From an uncultured Capnocytophaga sp. (GTDB lineage: Bacteria; Bacteroidota; Bacteroidia; Flavobacteriales; Flavobacteriaceae), in NCBI RefSeq assembly GCF_937936315.1, contig NZ_CALGWU010000001.1:1-20006 (forward strand): 20,006 nt of DNA, given 5' to 3'. The number at the start of each line of letters is the position of its first letter. Within the stretch, counting starts at the first letter, position 1. Positions 15,538 to 20,006 of the stretch are shown here, in pieces. The position numbers and the translations under genes are program-made. The notes under the pieces were generated by a model. That model did no database searches. It was not told the DNA's origin and saw only the letters and a program-made list of their open reading frames with translations.

Positions 15538-16269
15538 TTGAACAAACATCTTTTTACAATCGCAATATTTGTCACTGCTCTTATAACAGCATTTATACAA
15601 AATGCCCCTTGGTGGGGGTATGTGTTATTAATAGTACTCTTTTTAGGCATTACCTCTTGGGGTGTATTCGACATTCGCCTCTCTTATTTTGTTAAAACAC
15701 AATACTTCTTAAAAGAGCGTCCGGTAAAAACAGTAGTGCTAACTTTTGATGATGGTCCTTCAGAACTCACACCACAATTCTTAGATCTATTGCAGCAATA
15801 CAATGCCAAAGCAGTCTTTTTTTGTGTAGGTGAACAGATACAAAAGTATCCAGAGGTCATTAAGCGTATGCAAGCTGAAGGTCATTTAGTGGCAAATCAT
15901 ACCTTCACCCATCAACCTAAAAATATTCTGCACGCAAAAGCCCTTGCTAACGAAATTCTCCATACCGATGAAACGTTGGCACATTTGGATATCGTTACTC
16001 CATATTTCCGACCTCCATACGGAATCACCTCACCACCCGTTGCTAGAGCAATTCGGGCAACAGCTAAAAAAGCTATAGGATGGGATGTACGCTCATTAGA
16101 CACCGTAATACACGATGAAGACAAGCTTTTTCATCGCATTGTGCGCAAACTTACCAATGGTAATATCATATTGATGCACGACCGTCTGCCCCATACCCTT
16201 ACCGTTTTGGAACGCTTATTGCAGTACCTCAAAGAAAATAACTATACAATTACAAACAATTTAGAATGA
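15538..16269 (+). CDS. NodB-type polysaccharide deacetylase, membrane-anchored
   Basis: A 243-residue carbohydrate esterase 4 family protein that would remove N-acetyl (or other acyl) groups from a glycan or related substrate. Two hydrophobic helices (about 5-20 and 26-44) anchor it, and the NodB domain starts near 64. Catalytic motifs are intact: TFDDGP (69-74, Asp71/Asp72), HTFTH (121-125, metal ligands), RPPYG (158-162) and LMHD near the C-terminus. No ATG exists in frame before the domain, and a stop codon lies upstream at 15505, so the start is probably the TTG at 15538. It overlaps lolA by four bases (ATGA). Deacetylases of this kind occur beside flexirubin-type genes in flavobacteria, as I recall, but its substrate there is not clear to me. 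Confidence 0.87.
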   Translation: MNKHLFTIAIFVTALITAFIQNAPWWGYVLLIVLFLGITSWGVFDIRLSYFVKTQYFLKERPVKTVVLTFDDGPSELTPQFLDLLQQYNAKAVFFCVGEQIQKYPEVIKRMQAEGHLVANHTFTHQPKNILHAKALANEILHTDETLAHLDIVTPYFRPPYGITSPPVARAIRATAKKAIGWDVRSLDTVIHDEDKLFHRIVRKLTNGNIILMHDRLPHTLTVLERLLQYLKENNYTITNNLE

Positions 16270-16880
16270 AAAAACTCTTAATATTTCTTATTTGTGTTGC
16301 ACCTTTAACAATCAGTGCCCAAGCCCTTACTGAAGCCCAAATACGCGACTTCAAAGCACAAACTATTGCTAAAAACAAGTCAATCCAAACAATGCAAGCC
16401 AATTTTACTCAGAAAAAACACTTGGATTTTATGAGTAAGGATATTGAGACTTTTGGTAAAATGGCATTCGCTAAACCCGATAAACTGAATTGGCAATACA
16501 CTAAACCTTACCAGTATCGCATTGTTTTTCAGAAAGATAATATCACGGTGAACGATGCAGGTAATGTCTCACAGATGAAAGCTGATAATAAAGTATTTAA
16601 AAAAATAAATAACCTTATTGTGAGCTCTATCAGCGGTGATATGTTCAACGAGAAAGAGTTTGCTATGACCTTTGCCAAATCGGGCAAAAGTACATTGGTA
16701 AAACTATTGCCCAAGGATAAGACACTTTTGAAATATGTGAGCGAAATACATCTCTATTTCGATGTCGATAGTGTAGTAGAGCGCGTAAAACTGATAGAAC
16801 CTTCTAAAGACTACACCGAAATCCTATTCAGCAATAAAAAACTAAATACAAAAATTGATGAAGCAAATTTTAAAATGTAG
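16266..16880 (+). CDS. LolA-like outer-membrane lipoprotein carrier
   Basis: A 204-residue periplasmic protein with a signal peptide (cleavage near Ala18-Gln19). The mature part has the half-barrel LolA pattern: QTMQANFTQKKHLDFMSKDI, then GKMAFAKPDKLNWQYTKPY, a region that contacts lipids in the family, and a C-terminal strand set. Classical LolA carries lipoproteins from the inner to the outer membrane. Paralogues inside aryl-polyene and flexirubin clusters are thought to help move the pigment lipid across the periplasm, which suits this context better than the housekeeping role (inference). It overlaps the deacetylase by four bases and the next gene by 23. Confidence 0.85.
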   Translation: MKKLLIFLICVAPLTISAQALTEAQIRDFKAQTIAKNKSIQTMQANFTQKKHLDFMSKDIETFGKMAFAKPDKLNWQYTKPYQYRIVFQKDNITVNDAGNVSQMKADNKVFKKINNLIVSSISGDMFNEKEFAMTFAKSGKSTLVKLLPKDKTLLKYVSEIHLYFDVDSVVERVKLIEPSKDYTEILFSNKKLNTKIDEANFKM

Positions 16881-17460
16881 TCTGTTTGCTTTCTTGCTTG
16901 CTAGCTGCTCACCTTCTTATAAGCTCCCTGCTGAATACCACTCGGTTGTTACAACTCAAACAATTATTGCAAATCCCCACATAAGGGTAGGAGAGGAGTA
17001 TCTCTATCGAGCTACTATTACTGCTTATGGTCACACTTTTAGTGGACTCTTAGCAGCTAAAATTACCGCAGATAATACGTGGCGAGTAGCCCTCACTACC
17101 GATTTTGGGAATACACTTTTCGATTTTGAAAACCAAAATGGAAAGATTAAAACGAACTATGTAACCCCCGACTTGAATAAGAAAATTGTCATCAATACCC
17201 TTACAACCGACTTTCAAAAGTTACTACATACTCATTTTACAGTCATTCAAAAATATACTGATGGTACAACTGAGGTGCAAAAATGCAAGGATGGTAGTGA
17301 TACAATCTATTTATTTATTTCAGGGAACAATCTCTTCAAACAGCTTAATATGCAAGCTGAGAAGTTGTACACCACCTTTATATATAATCCTAGCAACATA
17401 ACTATAGAACACCACTCCCTTACCATTAAAATAGTTTTAGAACCCCTTGTTAATTTTTAA
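16858..17460 (+). CDS. small lipoprotein of the pigment-type operon
   Basis: A 200-residue lipoprotein I do not recognise by name. I start it at the ATG (16858) instead of the TTG one codon before. The signal peptide ends at Cys17 in LLASC. The following residues, SerProSerTyrLys, lack the Lys-Asp-Asp surface-export signature, so it is expected to face the periplasm. The mature part is beta-rich and lacks Cys or His clusters. It overlaps lolA by 23 bases and is followed after nine bases by the dehydratase gene. Its position next to a LolA-like carrier suggests an outer-membrane acceptor in the same lipid route, a LolB-like role (inference from context and shape only). Confidence 0.75.
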   Translation: MKQILKCSLFAFLLASCSPSYKLPAEYHSVVTTQTIIANPHIRVGEEYLYRATITAYGHTFSGLLAAKITADNTWRVALTTDFGNTLFDFENQNGKIKTNYVTPDLNKKIVINTLTTDFQKLLHTHFTVIQKYTDGTTEVQKCKDGSDTIYLFISGNNLFKQLNMQAEKLYTTFIYNPSNITIEHHSLTIKIVLEPLVNF

Positions 17461-17469
17461 TTATTAAAG

Positions 17470-17838
17470 ATGTTAAAAGATTTTTATACCCTCAATATTT
17501 TAGAAAAGCAAGATACTGAAAATTATCTCTGCACCCTTACCCTAAATCCTCAACACCCTATTTTCGAAGGACATTTTCCTAACAACCCTATCACACCAGG
17601 AGTGTGTATGATGCAAATCATCAAAAATCTCACTGAGGAAATTACAGGGCATAAACTTTTCTTAGCCAAAACTACAAATGTAAAGTTTATGGCGCTTATC
17701 AACCCTATAACTCACCCCGTATTGCAACTCACACTCGCCATTCAATATAAAGATGCTAATATACAAGTGAAAAATACAACCTCTTTTGATGAAACAGTCG
17801 CATTAAAACTTACGAATTTATACAAAATACTATCTTAA
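17470..17838 (+). CDS. FabZ/ApeI-like hotdog dehydratase
   Basis: A 122-residue hotdog-fold protein related to 3-hydroxyacyl-ACP dehydratases, which make the double bonds of fatty acids and polyenes. The motif HPIFEGHFPNNPITPGV (29-45) is the FabZ signature, with catalytic His35. In FabZ an acid follows four residues after PGV; here the sequence reads PGVCMMQ, so the position is Gln49, as if the acid were lost or placed elsewhere. The length is shorter than FabZ (about 145) and close to the ApeI/ApeP-type dehydratases of aryl-polyene clusters. It is the last gene of the operon, nine bases after the lipoprotein. No hairpin is obvious in the 139 bases to the next gene. Confidence 0.8.
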   Translation: MLKDFYTLNILEKQDTENYLCTLTLNPQHPIFEGHFPNNPITPGVCMMQIIKNLTEEITGHKLFLAKTTNVKFMALINPITHPVLQLTLAIQYKDANIQVKNTTSFDETVALKLTNLYKILS

Positions 17839-17890
17839 AAAGTTCGTTTTCTTACTCATTGTGTAAAATGAAAAAAAATAGTTAAAAAAA

Positions 17891-17922
17891 TTGCGCTATG
17901 TAAAATAAAATAACTACTTTTG
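17891..17922 (+). promoter_or_regulatory. promoter of the DUF4303-like gene
   Basis: TTG (17891-17893), a 21-base spacer and TACTTTTG (17915-17922) match the Bacteroidota consensus. The GTG start codon is 55 bases downstream. Confidence 0.7.
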
Positions 17923-17977
17923 CAATCATTTTAAAAAAAGTATAACAAACAAATAACACTAAAAAGCAATATTAATA

Positions 17978-18586
17978 GTGGAAAAGGAACGAAAAAAATT
18001 TACAGAGAAGAGTTACGAGAAGTTGAAAAATGCAATTCAAGAGATTGTAAATGAGGAGGATAAAAAAGAAGTATACGCACTATCTTTTTGCTACACCTGT
18101 GATGATGACGATTTGCGATTTCCTAAAATTACACTGAGTTATAACACCCTTTCAAATGTAAAAGAAGAAAGTTACAATGCCGCTTCTAAAGAAGACGCTA
18201 AGTGGAATTTTGATTATTGGTTACAAACTGAAATGGAAACCATAGGAGGTAAAAAGGACAAACTACTCAAACAGTGGTTTGCAAAAACTCCTCACTTCTA
18301 TACAGATGAAGAAAACGATCGAGCGATAGAAGAAGACGAAGATTTGTACGACAAACTCCTTAAGAAAGGAGATAGATTTTGCAAAGAATTTATAAAAGAA
18401 GCTATTGCCCTTGCCAAACAGTTGTTAGATGAAGGAGAAATAGAAAAAATATTCGGTCGTAATATTCCTATTATTATTCATCAGCAAGATTTTGAAGAAA
18501 CTCCCATTATTTGGACTAAAAAAGCCAATCCTGCCAAACTCATTAAAGAGTTTTTGGAATACTGGGATGGTGATGACGATGAATAA
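17978..18586 (+). CDS. acidic cytoplasmic protein, DUF4303-like
   Basis: A 202-residue soluble protein with a GTG start directly downstream of a good promoter; no ATG upstream fits. There is no signal peptide or membrane segment. The block ALSFCYTCDDDDLRFPKITL (34-53), then SYNT and AKWNFDYWLQ (74-83), resembles DUF4303 proteins, a family of unknown function. The rest is charged and helical, ending in an acidic tail (YWDGDDDE). It stands alone behind its own promoter and ahead of a hairpin. Some DUF families of this kind work as immunity proteins or in stress responses, but nothing here shows that; the family assignment itself is from memory of the motif and should be treated as tentative. 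Confidence 0.7.
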   Translation: MEKERKKFTEKSYEKLKNAIQEIVNEEDKKEVYALSFCYTCDDDDLRFPKITLSYNTLSNVKEESYNAASKEDAKWNFDYWLQTEMETIGGKKDKLLKQWFAKTPHFYTDEENDRAIEEDEDLYDKLLKKGDRFCKEFIKEAIALAKQLLDEGEIEKIFGRNIPIIIHQQDFEETPIIWTKKANPAKLIKEFLEYWDGDDDE

Positions 18587-18599
18587 AAGAACAATCTAC

Positions 18600-18645
18600 A
18601 CTTTGCCAAAGCTGCGAATACCTCAAAAGGCTCGTATCTTTGGTT
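18600..18645 (+). terminator. imperfect hairpin with T-rich tail after the DUF4303-like gene
   Basis: The arm from 18606 (CCAAAGCTGCGA) pairs at 10 of 12 positions with TCGTATCTTTGG (18631-18642), followed by a T-rich stretch. It begins with the ACTTTGCCAAAG motif (18600-18611) seen elsewhere in the window. It lies 14 bases past the stop codon. The promoter-like box TATCTTTG overlaps its right arm, so a dual role is possible. Confidence 0.45.
18634..18641 (+). promoter_or_regulatory. possible -7 box of the secreted-protein gene
   Basis: TATCTTTG matches TAnnTTTG and lies 36 bases before the ATG at 18678. The nearest TTTG upstream is 28 bases away, too far, so the -33 element is weak or absent. 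Confidence 0.4.
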
Positions 18646-18677
18646 ATTTTTTATATTTATTCCTGATTTTTAGTGAT

Positions 18678-19697
18678 ATGCAAATACTATTTATCTTATT
18701 ATCTCTTTTTTCTACAACCCTTTGCGCACAAGCAGCTTTCAATGCACGTGAAGTAGATGCTATCGCTTATGATGATAGTGGTAATTATACATTCTTCCAA
18801 AAATTAAGAAATGGAAACTATAGGGCTTTAGATTTAGATTTTGATGTTAAATACCCCATAAAAGATAATTTCTTTAAATTTTTATCTCCTTATTGGAGGA
18901 AAGATGATGATGAGTATTCTGAAGAAGAGATTTTAGAAGACAATACTGAAATAATATTTACTAAAGATATAAGTAAAACTTCATTTCAGGATTTTGTAGG
19001 AAAAACGTATTGGTGTGATACAGTAAAATCCTCTGAAGAGAGAGAAGAAGGACATATTATTTGTGAAATGGTAAATAATCATACCGCAGTGCTGGCACGC
19101 ATAGCTAATAAGATACCCACTTATGGTTTTGGTCAGTATATTATTGATACTCCTAAAGATACACCTCGTTGGATTACTTTTGATACAGAGCAATATGCTA
19201 TTTTGATGCTAAAACTAAAAGATAGTAAACAAATATATCTGTTTATTAATGAGAATGGAGATTTGGAGAAAGTTTTTATTCCTATGGGAGATAAAATAGT
19301 TTTGATAGATGAAGCTAAGTACACTTTTAGAAAAATCACATCAGAAATATATAATCTCAAAAATTATCGTTATAGCACTCGTGATTTTGATGATTATTTT
19401 GAAATATTTCCTAAGGGTAAGAAATATGAAATTATAGACATATTTAAGAATAAAGCTCTTTTGGGAACCTATGACACTATTATTAGGAATGATACTTTTA
19501 TCATTACTAAAAATAAAGAAGAGGTAAATATTTATAACCAATTCTTTCAAAAACTGAATTGTGGAAAGGTAAAAAACGCTCATTTAATTAATTTAGCAGT
19601 CGAGGTAGAGGATGAGCAAGGAGTAAAATATTACGATAGCACAGGGAAGAGTATACCTAAATCAGCATTGAGAGAATTTAGCTGTGGTACGAGATAG
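18678..19697 (+). CDS. secreted protein with weak WG-repeat character
   Basis: A 339-residue protein. The frame is open back to 18492, but I place the start at ATG 18678: this gives a clean signal peptide (MQILFILLSLFSTTLCAQA, cleavage near residue 16-18), avoids a 95-base overlap with the previous gene, and fits the box at 18634. The mature protein is beta-rich and aromatic, with spaced units such as NGNYRALDLDF, KKYEIIDIFKNKALLGTYD and VNIYNQFFQKLNCGKV that look like degenerate WG (beta-hairpin) repeats. No catalytic motif is visible. It is probably periplasmic or exported; no type IX C-terminal domain is apparent. Function unknown. The codon and base composition is more AT-rich than the left half of the window. 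Confidence 0.7.
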   Translation: MQILFILLSLFSTTLCAQAAFNAREVDAIAYDDSGNYTFFQKLRNGNYRALDLDFDVKYPIKDNFFKFLSPYWRKDDDEYSEEEILEDNTEIIFTKDISKTSFQDFVGKTYWCDTVKSSEEREEGHIICEMVNNHTAVLARIANKIPTYGFGQYIIDTPKDTPRWITFDTEQYAILMLKLKDSKQIYLFINENGDLEKVFIPMGDKIVLIDEAKYTFRKITSEIYNLKNYRYSTRDFDDYFEIFPKGKKYEIIDIFKNKALLGTYDTIIRNDTFIITKNKEEVNIYNQFFQKLNCGKVKNAHLINLAVEVEDEQGVKYYDSTGKSIPKSALREFSCGTR

Positions 19698-19811
19698 TTA
19701 GTACTCCTTATAAATATCTTACATCTAAGAAGCTATTTTTAAAATTCCTACTAATAAAAATTATTTTTTATTCTCAACCCTCCCACCCTCAGTCTCCCTT
19801 TTCCAGCTTGT

Positions 19812-19840
19812 CCCCCTTCGGGGTTGTCGGCAATTGCCGA
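19812..19840. repeat. hairpin plus 14-base perfect palindrome
   Basis: CCCC TTC GGGG (19813-19823) forms a tight GC hairpin, and four bases later TCGGCAATTGCCGA (19827-19840) is its own reverse complement. Both lie at the left of the GC-rich segment. Confidence 0.6.
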
Positions 19841-19890
19841 GTAAGTGAGTCGGGGGTTATCCCATCCCTCTCACCACTCCCATCGCTCCT

Positions 19891-19942
19891 ATCCCTGCCC
19901 GTGCGGCTCGCACCCCATCCCTGCCCGTGCGGCTCGCACCCC
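19891..19942. repeat. two perfect tandem 26-base repeats, each with a hairpin
   Basis: Bases 19891-19916 and 19917-19942 are identical. Each unit contains GTGCG GCT CGCAC (19901-19913 and 19927-19939), a 5-bp GC stem with a three-base loop. Confidence 0.85.
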
Positions 19943-19972
19943 TCCGAGTTTCTCCGAGTCTCTCCGAGTTTT
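19943..19972. repeat. three tandem copies of a 10-base unit
   Basis: TCCGAGTTTC, TCCGAGTCTC and TCCGAGTTTT follow directly on the 26-base repeats; they share the core TCCGAGT at a 10-base period. Confidence 0.8.
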
Positions 19973-20006
19973 TCTTCAAAAAATATTTCTCTCATTTTCA
20001 ACTAAC

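Larger units (their letters stand above)
19698..20006. other. gene-free end region with AT-rich then GC-rich parts
   Basis: After the last stop come about 80 AT-rich bases containing a weak all-AT inverted repeat (19753-19760 with 19765-19772) that could act as a terminator. From about 19780 to 19972 the composition switches to markedly GC-rich, with palindromes and tandem repeats listed separately. Overlapping reading frames on both strands there are low-complexity and have no recognisable domain; I do not count them as genes. Confidence 0.6.

Noticed and set aside
18492..18677. Upstream extension of the secreted-protein gene
   Set aside because: It overlaps the previous gene by 95 bases and runs through a terminator-like hairpin; the ATG at 18678 gives a proper signal peptide.
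19891..19942. CRISPR-like repeats
   Set aside because: Only two adjacent identical units with no spacers between them.
19789..20005. Opposing reading frames of about 65-70 codons in the GC-rich end
   Set aside because: They overlap on both strands, are low-complexity and are explained by tandem repeats and palindromes; no domain is recognisable.

Overview
The window looks like chromosomal DNA from a Bacteroidota bacterium of the Flavobacteriia, most likely Capnocytophaga or a close relative (inference). The grounds are low GC, Bacteroidota-type promoters (TTTG, about 20 bases, TAnnTTTG), a parA-parB-DUF5683 block, fused CcsBA, a fragment of a flexirubin/aryl-polyene pigment cluster, and lipoproteins with the surface-export signature after the lipidated Cys (Ser-Lys-Asp-Asp) that was described in Capnocytophaga. 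I see no rRNA, tRNA, CRISPR array, intact insertion sequence or phage gene.

Left part, all on the minus strand (255-10960). A four-gene chromosome-partitioning operon runs ybaB-parA-parB-DUF5683 with short gaps or overlaps, and its promoter reaches into the 3' end of the next gene. To its right lie an AspT/YidE-family membrane transporter and a PruA-type 1-pyrroline-5-carboxylate dehydrogenase. Then comes a compact four-gene operon: a small His/Cys-rich secreted or membrane protein, a TonB-dependent receptor resembling zinc receptors, and two tandem lipoproteins that are paralogues of each other. It starts at a well-formed promoter (10974-11004) and ends at a strong hairpin terminator (6473-6519). 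I read it as a metal-ion (possibly zinc) uptake locus; this is the most interesting unit in the window.

Right part, all on the plus strand (11107-19697). A divergent promoter drives the cytochrome c biogenesis protein CcsBA, followed by a Cys-less ketosynthase (chain-length-factor type). After a 676-base gene-free stretch with a decayed repeat-like element and a good promoter come four tightly packed genes: NodB-type deacetylase, LolA-like carrier, small lipoprotein and FabZ/ApeI-like dehydratase. Ketosynthase, LolA and dehydratase together match the peripheral part of flexirubin/aryl-polyene clusters; the catalytic ketosynthase, acyl carrier protein, ketoreductase and aromatic-head genes are not here. 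The last two genes are a DUF4303-like acidic cytoplasmic protein and a secreted protein with weak WG-repeat character.

Between genes, a recurring ACTTTGCCAAAG motif forms hairpins after several genes. The right end carries an unusually GC-rich array of small palindromes and tandem repeats unlike the rest of the window.
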